Origin: Actinocatenispora sp036503555
GTDB taxonomy: Bacteria; Actinomycetota; Actinomycetes; Mycobacteriales; Micromonosporaceae
Assembly (NCBI GenBank): GCA_036503555.1
Contig: DASXWQ010000074.1
Coordinates: 24,646 to 88,645 of the forward strand
Reading direction: 5' to 3'
Length of the DNA: 64,000 nt
The notes beneath the pieces were generated by a model. The model was not told the DNA's origin. It saw nothing but the letters and a program-made list of their open reading frames with translations, and did no database searches. Each line of letters opens with the position of its first letter. Position 1 is the stretch's first letter. The position numbers and the translations under genes are program-made. Shown piece by piece: positions 37,971 to 46,669 of the stretch.

Positions 37971-38849
37971 TCAGAATCCGCGGCGCGCGCCAGCTCCCCA
38001 GCCTGGCCGCGAAGCCCGCTTTCCCGCCGCGTGGTGCCGCACCGGCGCGGCCGTCCGCCCCTGGGCCCGACGATGCGCCGGCGGCAGGGTCACCCGGCCC
38101 GGCACGGTGATCCGGTACGCCGGCGGCGTCGTGCGGCCGACCACCGGGATCCGAACACCGATCCGGTACCCGGTGCCCGGGGTCGGCGCCTGCCCGGGGC
38201 CGGCGGTACCGGCGGACTCGGGCGGGCGGCCGTGCGTGCCGGTGGACGGGCGGTGCGGGACGACTCGCGACGGAAAGCGCCATCCGGCCGGCAGGGTCCA
38301 CCCGGTACCGGCGTGTCGTCCGGGCGCGCCGTGCCTGCCGCGGTGTGGGAGCCGGCGGCCGACGTCCTCGGGCCGGCGTACGGCGGGGTGGGCGGGGTGG
38401 GCGGCGTGACCGCGACCGTGGCCGGGTCGTACGGCGGGCCATGACGCGACGCCCGGTCCGGCCGGCTGGCCGGACGCGGCGTGCGGTCGGGCGGGCCTGG
38501 CGGGGCGGGATCCGCCGGAGCCGGCCTGCCGGTCCGGTACGACCACGGAACCGCCGCCGCGCGGCTTGCTGAGGAACGGCGTGGTGCTGGCGAGCGGCGC
38601 GCTGCGCAGCCGGTCGGTACCGGCGGCCATCAGGGCGATCGACGCGCCGACGGTGATGACGGCGAGGCCGGCGAGTACGGCGGTGATGCGCCGGCTGGAT
38701 GCCCCGTCGGTACGGAACCGGGGTGGGAGGTGGCCCCGCACGGCGCGGGCCAGTGCCCTCAAGTCCGACATATGCGGTAGCCCGTGTACGGCGGGAATCC
38801 CGAATCCGGTGGCGCGGCGTAACCGCGGCGCCTCGGTCGGCTCAGCCAC
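37971..38849 (-). CDS. Orphan single-pass membrane protein with Pro/Gly/Arg/His-rich tail
   Basis: A 292-residue ORF. ~50 basic N-terminal residues precede one transmembrane helix (ITAVLAGLAVITVGASIALMAAG), then a ~200-residue exported low-complexity segment rich in Pro, Gly, Arg and His (RPARPARPHAASGQP). TACTCT (38857-38862) is 7 nt before GTG 38849, supporting the start. No recognised domain. It converges on the 36683-37954 gene and diverges from a second orphan ORF at 38926. Confidence 0.6.
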   Translation of the reverse strand: MAEPTEAPRLRRATGFGIPAVHGLPHMSDLRALARAVRGHLPPRFRTDGASSRRITAVLAGLAVITVGASIALMAAGTDRLRSAPLASTTPFLSKPRGGGSVVVPDRQAGSGGSRPARPARPHAASGQPAGPGVASWPAVRPGHGRGHAAHPAHPAVRRPEDVGRRLPHRGRHGAPGRHAGTGWTLPAGWRFPSRVVPHRPSTGTHGRPPESAGTAGPGQAPTPGTGYRIGVRIPVVGRTTPPAYRITVPGRVTLPPAHRRAQGRTAAPVRHHAAGKRASRPGWGAGARRGF

Positions 38850-38925
38850 GCGGGAGAGAGTAGCCCCCCGGGTCCCGTTCCCGGGAGTCCCGGAACGCCG
38901 ATTTCCGCGCCCGTACGCTCCGGAC

Positions 38926-39270
38926 GTGGCAACCGTCACCCGCGCCATCGGCGTCTCCCTTCGCGTCGGCGCCGCGGTCCGGCGCCCCGCCGTACGTCGG
39001 CGGGTCGGCCGGGCGCGGCGCCCGGTGCTCGCGTGGTCGATCGGCTCGGGCCGGTTCGTGGTGATGCGCTGGGATGTGCGCCCACCACGGGCCGGACCGA
39101 CGGTGTGGCCAGGCATGGGCGACAGGTCGGGCCATGCCGCCCTACCAGGCCATTGTTGCACTTTGTATTCGCGCTGTATACACACAGTTGCCGATCCGGG
39201 CAGCGGTCGCCCGACCGGACGCGGGGCGCGGCGTGGTGATCGACACGCACCCGTACCGGCGGCCACCTGA
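38926..39270 (+). CDS. Orphan ORF (114 aa), weakly supported
   Basis: GTG 38926 is preceded by TACGCT (38914-38919) with a 6-nt gap, so the transcription/translation start looks genuine. The protein is Arg/Val-rich (RAIGVSLRVGAAVRRPAVRRRVGR) and its codon bias weakens after ~60 codons, where an AT-richer patch appears. It could be a short real protein, a leader, or a transcript without coding function. Confidence 0.35.
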   Translation: MATVTRAIGVSLRVGAAVRRPAVRRRVGRARRPVLAWSIGSGRFVVMRWDVRPPRAGPTVWPGMGDRSGHAALPGHCCTLYSRCIHTVADPGSGRPTGRGARRGDRHAPVPAAT

Positions 39271-39573
39271 ACGCTGGTAAAGAAGGTTACGGTCGCGTAG
39301 GTTCTGCCCCGGACCCCTGGACGGCCACCGAGCCGGGCAGCGGCCGTTCGAGCCTTTACCATGGCCGACAGGCTGTGGCGACGGTCACGGCTTCTGCCAT
39401 GCTGGAAGGCAATCGGCAACGGGGCCGACGATCGCGGCACACCCGCGGTCCGGCCCTCTGCGCCGACGCTCCCGCCGGGCGTACCCCCAACCGGGGTCCG
39501 CGCGGCACTACGGACACGTCGCACGGTGCGGTGACCCCACACCGGCGGCACAGCGGAGGGAGAGGGATCGAAC
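39271..39573 (+). other. Intergenic promoter region of the 2-oxoacid dehydrogenase operon
   Basis: These 303 bases hold no convincing gene. TAGGTT (39298-39303) and TACCAT (39357-39362) are -10-like boxes; the second overlaps an ATG opening a 58-codon frame of no recognisable character. The segment ends with GGAGGGAGAGGG before ATG 39574. Confidence 0.5.
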
Positions 39574-40755
39574 ATGGGTGACAAACCCTCGACGAGGTCC
39601 CGTTCCGGCACCGGGCGTACGCGCCGGGCGCCGAAGCGGGACGACGAGGTGGCCCTCCAGGGGCCCACGCAGGACCCCGAGTTCGTGCAACTGCTCGACC
39701 CCGACGGCGAGCGGGTGGATCACCCGGACTACTCCGTCGACTTCACCGACGACGAGTACCGGGGGCTCTACCGCGACCTGGCCATCGTGCGGCGCCTGGA
39801 CCTCGAGTCGACGGCCCTGCAACGCCAGGGGCACCTCGCCATCTGGGCCAGCCTGGAAGGCCAGGAGGCCGCCCAGATCGGCTCCGGCCGTGCGCTGCGC
39901 AAGCAGGACATGGCGTTCCCGACGTACCGCGAGCACGGGGTGCTGTGGTGCCGCGGCGTCGACCCGACCGCTCCGCACGGGCTGTTCCGCGGCGCCGACC
40001 ACGGCGACTGGGCACCCGCCGAGCACAACTTCAACCTGTACACGCTGGTCATCGGCGCGCAGACGCTGCACGCGGTCGGCTACGCGATGGGCATCGGGTA
40101 CGACGGCAAGGTCGGCACCGACAACGGTGAGGCCGCCATCGTGTACTTCGGCGACGGCGCGTCGAGCCAGGGCGACGTGCACGAGGCGTGCGTGTTCGCC
40201 GGGGTCTACCACGCGCCCGTCGTGTTCTTCTGCCAGAACAACCAGTACGCGATCTCCGAGCCGGTCGAGCGGCAGACCCGCACGCCGATCTACCAGCGGG
40301 CCGCGGGCTACGGCTTCCCCGGCGTCCGGGTGGACGGCAACGACGTGCTGGCCTGCTACGCGGTCACCCGGCACGCGCTGGACGCGGCCCGGCACGGGCA
40401 GGGGCCGACGATGATCGAGGCCTACACGTACCGGATGGGGCCGCACACGACGACCGACGACCCGACCCGCTACCGGAACGGCACCGAGGTCGAGTCGTGG
40501 AAGCAGCGCGACCCGATCGCCCGGGTACGGGCGTTCCTTGCGAAGCAGGGGATCGGCGACGACGACTTCTTCGCGTCCGTCGACGCGGACGCGGACCGGA
40601 TCACCGGCCGGCTCCGGGAGTTCGTGATCGACATGCCGGACCCGTCGCCGGAGATGCTCTTCGACCACGTGTACGCGGACGGTTCGCCGCTGCAGGACGC
40701 GGAGCGGGCGTGGTTCCGCGACTACCAGTCCAGCTTCGCGGGGGAGGGCCACTGA
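39574..40755 (+). CDS. bkdA: 2-oxoacid dehydrogenase E1 component, alpha subunit
   Basis: A 393-residue thiamine-diphosphate enzyme subunit. ThDP-binding motif: VYFGDGASSQGDVHEACVFAGVYHAPVVFFCQNNQYAIS. Phosphorylation-loop-like YRMGPHTTTDDPTRYR and the substrate-channel segment AFPTYREHGVLWCRG are also present. It decarboxylates a 2-oxoacid and passes the acyl group to E2. The heterodimeric E1 is typical of branched-chain complexes in actinobacteria, where pyruvate dehydrogenase usually uses AceE; pyruvate specificity cannot be excluded. Strong Shine-Dalgarno before ATG 39574; first gene of a three-gene operon. Confidence 0.9.
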   Translation: MGDKPSTRSRSGTGRTRRAPKRDDEVALQGPTQDPEFVQLLDPDGERVDHPDYSVDFTDDEYRGLYRDLAIVRRLDLESTALQRQGHLAIWASLEGQEAAQIGSGRALRKQDMAFPTYREHGVLWCRGVDPTAPHGLFRGADHGDWAPAEHNFNLYTLVIGAQTLHAVGYAMGIGYDGKVGTDNGEAAIVYFGDGASSQGDVHEACVFAGVYHAPVVFFCQNNQYAISEPVERQTRTPIYQRAAGYGFPGVRVDGNDVLACYAVTRHALDAARHGQGPTMIEAYTYRMGPHTTTDDPTRYRNGTEVESWKQRDPIARVRAFLAKQGIGDDDFFASVDADADRITGRLREFVIDMPDPSPEMLFDHVYADGSPLQDAERAWFRDYQSSFAGEGH

Positions 40756-41768
40756 TGGCGAAGCAGCAGATTCCGCAGACCGGCGCGCAGCAGCTCACCA
40801 TCGGCAAGGCGCTCAACCTGGGCCTGCGCCGCGCGCTGGAGGACGACCCGAAGGTCCTGCTGATGGGCGAGGACGTCGGCCGGCTCGGCGGCGTCTTCCG
40901 GATCACCGACGGCCTGCAGAAGGACTTCGGCGAGGACCGCGTGCTCGACTCGCCGCTCGCCGAGGCCGGCATCGTCGGCACCGCGATCGGCCTGGCCATG
41001 CGCGGGTACCGGCCGGTCTGCGAGATGCAGTTCGACGGCTTCTCGTACCCGGCGTTCGACCAGGTCACCAACCAGCTGGCGAAGATGCACTACCGGTCGC
41101 GCGGCAGGATCGCGCTGCCGGTCGTCATCCGCATCCCGTACGGCGGGGGCATCGGCTCGGTCGAGCACCACTCCGAGTCCCCCGAGACGTACTACATGCA
41201 CACCGCCGGGCTGAAGGTCGTGACACCGGCGACGCCGCGCGACGCGTACTTCATGGTGCAGCAGGCGATCCGGTCGAACGACCCGGTGATCTTCCTGGAG
41301 CCGAAGGCGCGGTACTACGAGAAGGGCGAGGTCGACCTGGACGCGCCGGTCGCGTCCGCCGAGCCGCTGTTCGCGTCCCGCGTGTTCCGGGCCGGCACCG
41401 ACGCCACCGTCGTCGGGTACGGGCCGACCATCCGGGTGCTGCGCGACTCCGCGGACGCCGCCGCCGAGGACGGCCGCTCGCTGGAGCTGGTCGACCTGCG
41501 GTCGCTGTCCCCGCTCGACCTCGACCCGGTGTACGAGTCGGTCCGGCGTACCGGTCGGCTGGTCGTGGTGCACGAGGCGCCGACGAACCTGGGCCCGTCC
41601 GCGGAGATCGCCGCGCGCGTGACCAGCGAGTGCTTCTATTCGCTTGAGGCGCCCGTGCAGCGGGTCGGTGCCTTCAACACGCCGTACCCGGCGTCGAAGC
41701 TGGAGGAGCACTTCCTGCCCGACCTGGACCGTGTGCTCGACGCCGTCGACCGTACCTTCGGCTACTAG
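40755..41768 (+). CDS. bkdB: 2-oxoacid dehydrogenase E1 component, beta subunit
   Basis: A 337-residue partner of the alpha subunit: LMGEDVGRLGGVFRITDGLQ, DSPLAEAGIVGTAIGLAMRG, PYGGGIGSVEHHSESPETYY, DPVIFLEPKARYY, and a C-terminal transketolase domain (VVVHEAPTNLGPSAEIAARV). It completes the ThDP active site of the alpha2beta2 E1. The start overlaps the alpha stop (TGATG), so the subunits are made in a fixed ratio. Confidence 0.93.
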   Translation: MAKQQIPQTGAQQLTIGKALNLGLRRALEDDPKVLLMGEDVGRLGGVFRITDGLQKDFGEDRVLDSPLAEAGIVGTAIGLAMRGYRPVCEMQFDGFSYPAFDQVTNQLAKMHYRSRGRIALPVVIRIPYGGGIGSVEHHSESPETYYMHTAGLKVVTPATPRDAYFMVQQAIRSNDPVIFLEPKARYYEKGEVDLDAPVASAEPLFASRVFRAGTDATVVGYGPTIRVLRDSADAAAEDGRSLELVDLRSLSPLDLDPVYESVRRTGRLVVVHEAPTNLGPSAEIAARVTSECFYSLEAPVQRVGAFNTPYPASKLEEHFLPDLDRVLDAVDRTFGY

Positions 41769-41780
41769 GAGCGTTTGCGG

Positions 41781-43169
41781 ATGTCGCGCGTCAAGCAGTT
41801 CCCCCTGCCCGATCTCGGCGAGGGCCTCACCGAGGGCGAGATCCTGAAGTGGTTCGTCGCGCCCGGTGACACCGTGTCGCTGAACCAGCCGATCGTCGAG
41901 GTGGAGACGGCCAAGGCGGCGGTCGAGATCCCGTCCCCGTACTCGGGCGTGATCGTCGAGATCTTCCACGAGGAGGGCACGACGGTCGACGTCGGCGCCC
42001 CGATCCTGTCCTTCGACACCGACCCGGGTGCGGGTCCGCTGCCGGCCGCGGAGCCGGCGTCGGACGCCCCGGCGACCGGGCCGCTGATCGGCGAGGAGTC
42101 CGCCGACGGGCGTACCGCGGTGCTCGTCGGGTACGGGCCGAAGGCGTCCGGCGGCAAGCGGCGCCCCCGGCGTAGCGCGAACGGGGCGGCCGTGGCCGCG
42201 CCACCGGTCGCGCCGATGGCACCCGCCGAGCCGGTCACGCCCACCCCGGCACCGCCGGCCCCCGCCGCCCCCGCGGTGGCACAGGACCGGCCGGTGCTCG
42301 CGAAGCCGCCCGTACGCAAGCTCGCCAAGGACCTCGGCGTCGACCTGCGTACGGTGGCGCCGACCGGGCCGAACGGCACGATCAGCCGGGACGACGTCAC
42401 CGCCGCGCACGAGTCGGCGGCGGCTCCGGCCCCGGCGGCGGCCGAGCGGCCGACGTTCGGGCCGGACCGCGAGCGGCGCGTACCGATCAAGGGCGTACGC
42501 AAGCTCACCGCCGAGAACATGGTGGCGAGCGCGTTCACGGCGCCGCACGTGACGGAGTTCCTGACCGTCGACGCCACGCGTACCGTGCGGGCGGTCGAGC
42601 GGCTGCGGACCATGCGGGACTGGCGGGACGTCCGCGTCTCGCCGCTGCTGCTGGTCGCGAAGGCGGTGCTGCTGGCGATCCGGCGGCACCCGATGGTCAA
42701 CGCGAGCTGGGACGAGGCGGCGGGCGAGATCGTCGTCAAGGAGTACGTCAACCTCGGCATCGCGGCGGCCACCGAGCGCGGCCTGATCGTGCCGAACATC
42801 GCCGACGCCGGCCGCCGCTCCATGCGGGAGCTGGCCGACGCGATGACCGCGCTGGTCGAGACCGCGAAGACGGGCCGCACGGCGCCGGCGGCGATGCAGG
42901 GCGGCACGTTCACGATCACCAACGTCGGCGTGTTCGGCGTCGACACCGGTACGCCGATCCTGCCGCCGGGCGAGGCGGCGATCCTCGCGTTCGGGGCGAT
43001 CCGGCAGCAGCCGTGGGTACACAAGGGCAAGGTGAAGCCGCGCCAGGTGACCACGCTCGGGTTGTCGTTCGACCACCGGATCATCGACGGCGAGCTGGGT
43101 TCGCGGTTCCTCGCCGACATCGGCCAGTTCCTCACGGACCCGGAGGCGACGCTGCTCGCCTGGGACTGA
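41781..43169 (+). CDS. bkdC: Dihydrolipoamide acyltransferase E2
   Basis: A 462-residue E2: one N-terminal lipoyl domain with the lipoylated Lys in EVETAKAAVEIPSPYSG (~45), an Ala/Pro-rich linker, an E3/E1-binding domain (RKLAKDLGVDLRTVAPTGPNG near 178), a second linker, and a catalytic domain ending with LSFDHRIIDGELGSRFLADI (HxxxDG). It transfers acyl groups to CoA as the core of the complex. Start ATG 41781 follows AGGAG by 9 nt; an in-frame TTG at 41775 is less likely. No E3 gene is nearby. Confidence 0.93.
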   Translation: MSRVKQFPLPDLGEGLTEGEILKWFVAPGDTVSLNQPIVEVETAKAAVEIPSPYSGVIVEIFHEEGTTVDVGAPILSFDTDPGAGPLPAAEPASDAPATGPLIGEESADGRTAVLVGYGPKASGGKRRPRRSANGAAVAAPPVAPMAPAEPVTPTPAPPAPAAPAVAQDRPVLAKPPVRKLAKDLGVDLRTVAPTGPNGTISRDDVTAAHESAAAPAPAAAERPTFGPDRERRVPIKGVRKLTAENMVASAFTAPHVTEFLTVDATRTVRAVERLRTMRDWRDVRVSPLLLVAKAVLLAIRRHPMVNASWDEAAGEIVVKEYVNLGIAAATERGLIVPNIADAGRRSMRELADAMTALVETAKTGRTAPAAMQGGTFTITNVGVFGVDTGTPILPPGEAAILAFGAIRQQPWVHKGKVKPRQVTTLGLSFDHRIIDGELGSRFLADIGQFLTDPEATLLAWD

Positions 43170-43190
43170 CCACCCTTCCGTACGCCGCGA

Positions 43191-43223
43191 CGGCCGCGGC
43201 CCCGTTCCTCGGGGCCGCGGCCG
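43191..43223 (+). terminator. Strong terminator after the E2 gene
   Basis: CGGCCGCGGCCCCG and CGGGGCCGCGGCCG form a perfect 14-bp stem with loop TTCCT, followed by TTACGTTT. It closes the three-gene operon. Confidence 0.85.
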
Positions 43224-43386
43224 TTACGTTTGCCCGGCGTGACCGTGGACACAACGGTGCTTTCCCTTGGTGCACCGAACGATCGAAGGCATGTAAGCGA
43301 CCTCACCGAAGATTCGTTGGCAGAGAAACGGTCAGTCGAGGTCTAATGGAGTCACACGACGACGAGACAGCAGACGTGAGGCGGAG

Positions 43387-43524
43387 ATGAACACCCTGTT
43401 CGAGAAGTACCGGCAGCGTCGGACCGCGCACCGGCGGGTCCGCGCGATCAACCGCGCGCTGGAGCGCTGCCCCTCGCGGGCGATGCGCGACGAGCTGCTC
43501 ACCATCGCCAACCGCGACTACTGA
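43387..43524 (+). CDS. Small basic protein (45 aa)
   Basis: An ORF of 45 codons, MNTLFEKYRQRRTAHRR at the N-terminus and MRDELLTIANRDY at the C-terminus. It is predicted to be one or two amphipathic basic helices. GAGG/GGAG precede ATG 43387, and GTCTAATG just upstream offers a -10 element. Short proteins of this shape (Arg-rich helix followed by a MRDE-type C-terminus) recur in actinobacteria; function unknown. Confidence 0.65.
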   Translation: MNTLFEKYRQRRTAHRRVRAINRALERCPSRAMRDELLTIANRDY

Positions 43525-43638
43525 GACCTCAACTCTCTCTCCCACCCCGCTGCCCGGTCGGTCCTCCCGCGATCGACCGGGCAGCGTGCTGTTTGGGTAC
43601 CGTGTGCATCCGATCGGTTGTCCGGTGATGGAGGCGTG

Positions 43639-44469
43639 ATGGGTCGCGACGGCGTCGAGCCACCGCAGCGGGATACGTCCGCCGCGCCGGTGTCGCCGCC
43701 CGACGCACCCGCACCCGCGCCGTCGCAGGCCACGTCCACCGAGCCCGAGCCGGCGCCGCGGCGTGGGCCGTTCCCGCCGGCCGGCCCGGTCCCGCCGCCG
43801 GCCATGCCGGCCCAGCCACCGGCCGCGGCACCCCCGCCCGCCCAGCCCGCTCCGGCACCACCGGCACCGCCCGCTCCGGTCCCGCCCGGCCAGCCCGTCC
43901 CGCACGGCCAGCCCGTCCCGCACGGGCAGCCCGTCCCGCACGGGCAGCCTGGCCCGCCCGGACCGCCGGTCCCGCACGGGCAGCCCGTTCCGCTTGGGCC
44001 GCATGTTCCGCACGGGCAGCCGAGCCAGGCCGGGCGTGTGCCGCCGGGGCAGCCGGTGGCCGGGCCGTACGGGCAGGTCGGGGGCGCGGCGCCAGCGGGC
44101 GCGGGCGGACCGACTGGTCCGGCCGCGTGGCAGGGGCCGCCGTGGCCGCCAGCCGGGGCGACCCCGCCGGCGCGGCCGAACCGCCGGCCGGTCGTGATCG
44201 CGGCGGTCGTCGCGGTGCTGGTCATCGCGGTGATCGCGGTCGTGGCGGCGCTGGCGCTGAACCGCGACGGCGACGACGCGTACCCGGTGGGGTCGTGCGT
44301 GACGCAGCACGGCGGCAAGGCCGCGTCGACGTCGTGCGACACACCCGGGGCGTACAGGGTCACGAAGCGGGTGGCGGACCGGGACTCCTGCCCCGACCCG
44401 AACGGGCCGGTGATCGAGTTGCAGGGTGCGGACGGCGACCGGTTCCGGTGCCTCTCGTCGGCCGAGTGA
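43639..44469 (+). CDS. Pro-rich single-pass membrane protein with 4-Cys ectodomain
   Basis: A 276-residue protein: ~175 residues of Pro/Ala-rich cytosolic sequence with VPHGQP repeats, the transmembrane helix VVIAAVVAVLVIAVIAVVAALAL, and a short ectodomain with four cysteines (GSCVTQ, TSCDTP, DSCPDP, FRCLSS) and the AYRVTKRV strand shared with the 14975 and 15868 proteins. GGAGG lies 4 nt before ATG 43639. Function unknown; the shared ectodomain suggests a common partner or ligand. Confidence 0.83.
   Translation: MGRDGVEPPQRDTSAAPVSPPDAPAPAPSQATSTEPEPAPRRGPFPPAGPVPPPAMPAQPPAAAPPPAQPAPAPPAPPAPVPPGQPVPHGQPVPHGQPVPHGQPGPPGPPVPHGQPVPLGPHVPHGQPSQAGRVPPGQPVAGPYGQVGGAAPAGAGGPTGPAAWQGPPWPPAGATPPARPNRRPVVIAAVVAVLVIAVIAVVAALALNRDGDDAYPVGSCVTQHGGKAASTSCDTPGAYRVTKRVADRDSCPDPNGPVIELQGADGDRFRCLSSAE
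43888..43941 (+). repeat. Three tandem 18-nt coding repeats
   Basis: GGCCAGCCCGTCCCGCAC occurs at 43888-43905 and 43906-43923, with a one-base variant at 43924-43941, encoding GQPVPH. Spacing is contiguous, so it is not a CRISPR array. Confidence 0.85.
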
Positions 44470-44628
44470 CCTGACGGCCCGTACGGAGTAGCGAGGGCCA
44501 CGTCGTGATCGGCTCGGCGCCGGGGCCGCGGCGACGGAGAATGGCGCCATGACCGAGCGTGCGCGAGCGAATCGCAGGCACCGTGCGGCGGTGCCCCGTG
44601 GGCGGTCCGACCGGAGGAAGGAGCGTCC

Positions 44629-46491
44629 GTGAGCGAGGTACGACACGCCCGGGTGCGGGCACCGGAGCTGCGCGGTCGGCGCTGGCTGAACACCGGCGGG
44701 CGGGACCTGACGCTGGCGGACCTGCGGGGCCGGATCGTGCTGCTCGACTTCTGGACGTTCTGCTGCATCAACTGCCTGCACGTCCTGGACGAGCTGCGCC
44801 CGGTCGAGGAGAAGTACGCCGACGCGCTCGTCGTGGTGGGCGTGCACTCGCCGAAGTTCGAGCACGAGAAGGCGCCGGACGCGGTGGGGGCCGCCGTCGA
44901 GCGGTACGGGGTGGCGCATCCCGTGCTGGACGACCCGGAGCTCGGCATGTGGCAGCAGTACGCGGCGCGGGCCTGGCCGACGCTCGTCGTGCTCGACCCC
45001 GAGGGGTACGTGGTGGCGACGATGGCCGGCGAGGGCCACGCGGACGGCCTGGACCGGTTGCTGGCCGAGCTGGTCGCCGAGCACGAGGCGAAGGGCACCC
45101 TGGTCCGCGGCGCCGGGCCGTACGTGCCGCCGCCCCCGGCGCCGACCGTCCTCCGGTACCCGGGGAAGGCGGTGGCGCTGCCCGGCGGGACGCTGCTGGT
45201 GTCGGATTCGGCGCAGCACCGGCTGGTCGAGTTCGAGCCGGACGGCGAGACGGTTCGGCGGGTGTTCGGCACGGGTGAGCGGGGCCGCGCCGACGGGACG
45301 GCGCCGACGTTCTCCGAGCCGCAGGGCCTGGTCGTGCTGCCGGCGGACGTGGCCGCGACCGTCGGGTACGACGTGGTCGTCGCGGACACGGTGAACCACC
45401 TGCTCCGCGGGCTGACGCTGGCCGACGGGAGCGTACGCACGGTCGCCGGGACCGGTGACCCGTGGCGGAGCCGACCCGACGGCACGACCACGGACGACGC
45501 GCTCGCCGTGGACCTGTCCTCGCCGTGGGACCTCGCCTGGTACGACGGGGCGCTCGTCGTCGCGATGGCCGGCATCCACCAGCTCTGGCGCTTCGACCCG
45601 GTGCGCGGCACCGCCACCGTGTACGCCGGGACGACCACGGAGAGCCTGCGGGACGGGCCGGTCGCGGCGGCGTTCCTGGCGCAGCCGTCCGGGCTCGCCG
45701 CGGACGGGGGCCGGCTGTGGGTGGCGGACTCCGAGTCCTCCGCCCTGCGGTACGTGGCGGACGGCGAGCTGCACACGGTGATCGGGACGGGCCTGTTCGA
45801 CTTCGGGCACGCCGACGTCGACGGCGGGCCGGCCGGCGACACGCCGCGGGTCGCGGAGGGCGCGCTGTTGCAGCACCCGCTGGGCGTCGCGGTGGCGCCG
45901 GACGGCGCGGTGCTCGTGGCGGACACGTACAACGGGGCGATCCGGCGGTACGACCCGGCGACCGGCGCGGTGTCCACCGTGGCGACCGGGCTGGCCGAGC
46001 CGTCCGATGTGCTGGTGGTGGACGGGGCGCCGCTGGTCGTCGAGTCGGGCGCGCACCGGCTGACGCGGCCGGCACCGACGACGCACCGGTCGTCCGCGGA
46101 GCGGTATACGAAGTTGAGGAGCCCGCGACGGTACCGGACGGACCGGCCGGCGACGCCGCTGACGCCGGGCGAGGTGACGCTCGACGTGGTGTTCACGCCG
46201 CCGCCGGGGACGAAGCTGGACGAGAGCTTCGGCCCGTCGACCCGGCTGGAGGTCTCGGCGAACCCGCCGGAGCTGCTGCTCGACGGCGCCGGTGTGGGCA
46301 CCGACCTGTCCCGGCGGCTCGTACTCGCCGACCTGCCCGGCGTGTTGCAGGTGACGGCGCAGGCGGCGACGTGCGACGCCGAGGCGGAGAACCCGGCCTG
46401 CCACCTGAGCCGGCAGGACTGGGGCATCCCGGTCACCGTCACCCCGGGCGCGCCCGACCACCTGGACCTGATCCTGCACGGTGTCGCCTGA
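44629..46491 (+). CDS. Thioredoxin-fold / NHL beta-propeller protein (NHLRC2-like)
   Basis: A 620-residue protein. Residues ~1-150 form a TlpA/thioredoxin-like domain with the unusual redox motif LDFWTFCCINCLHVL (Cys-Cys-Ile-Asn-Cys) and RAWPTLVVLDPEG. Residues ~175-490 contain NHL propeller blades (LPGGTLLVSDSAQHRLVEFE, DVVVADTVNHLLRGLTLADG, GAVLVADTYNGAIRRYDPATG). A C-terminal beta domain follows. The architecture matches NHLRC2-type proteins; a thiol-redox role on an unknown partner is inferred. No signal peptide is seen. Strong GGAGGAAGGAG precedes GTG 44629. Confidence 0.88.
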   Translation: MSEVRHARVRAPELRGRRWLNTGGRDLTLADLRGRIVLLDFWTFCCINCLHVLDELRPVEEKYADALVVVGVHSPKFEHEKAPDAVGAAVERYGVAHPVLDDPELGMWQQYAARAWPTLVVLDPEGYVVATMAGEGHADGLDRLLAELVAEHEAKGTLVRGAGPYVPPPPAPTVLRYPGKAVALPGGTLLVSDSAQHRLVEFEPDGETVRRVFGTGERGRADGTAPTFSEPQGLVVLPADVAATVGYDVVVADTVNHLLRGLTLADGSVRTVAGTGDPWRSRPDGTTTDDALAVDLSSPWDLAWYDGALVVAMAGIHQLWRFDPVRGTATVYAGTTTESLRDGPVAAAFLAQPSGLAADGGRLWVADSESSALRYVADGELHTVIGTGLFDFGHADVDGGPAGDTPRVAEGALLQHPLGVAVAPDGAVLVADTYNGAIRRYDPATGAVSTVATGLAEPSDVLVVDGAPLVVESGAHRLTRPAPTTHRSSAERYTKLRSPRRYRTDRPATPLTPGEVTLDVVFTPPPGTKLDESFGPSTRLEVSANPPELLLDGAGVGTDLSRRLVLADLPGVLQVTAQAATCDAEAENPACHLSRQDWGIPVTVTPGAPDHLDLILHGVA

Positions 46492-46502
46492 TCCTTATTC
46501 GG

Positions 46503-46532
46503 TTGCTGGCGGCCGGCGGCGTGGGCTAGCTT
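46503..46532 (+). promoter_or_regulatory. Promoter of the ribosome-protection gene
   Basis: TTGCTG (46503-46508), an 18-nt spacer and TAGCTT (46527-46532) form a sigma-A-like promoter. Transcription would start near 46539, giving an ~85-nt 5' leader that contains a separate upstream ORF. Confidence 0.6.
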
Positions 46533-46561
46533 GCGCCGCAGGTCGACTGAGAGGACGTGTC

Positions 46562-46669
46562 ATGCGCCAGCTTTCCGTTTCGCCTTGGTGCCCATACCGG
46601 CCGGACGGAAGCGACCACACGCATGGCACTGCTCAATCTCGGGATCCTGGCGCACGTCGACGCGGGTAA
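46562..46669 (+). CDS. Upstream ORF overlapping the ribosome-protection gene
   Basis: A 35-codon ORF (begins MRQLSVSPWCPYRP) starting at ATG 46562, with GAGAGGAC about 7 nt upstream. It runs out of frame across the start codon of the main gene (46623) and stops at 46669. Ribosomes translating or stalling on it would control access to the main start. Antibiotic-responsive leader peptides are common in front of ribosome-protection and methyltransferase genes. Confidence 0.55.
   Translation: MRQLSVSPWCPYRPDGSDHTHGTAQSRDPGARRRG

Noticed and set aside
43888..43941. Possible CRISPR-like repeat
   Set aside because: Repeats are contiguous, 18 nt, in frame and code for GQPVPH in a membrane protein; no spacers.
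43303..46479. Minus-strand frames of about 1000 codons opposite the NHL protein
   Set aside because: Shadow of the Pro-rich and NHL genes, which have strong ribosome-binding sites and domains.
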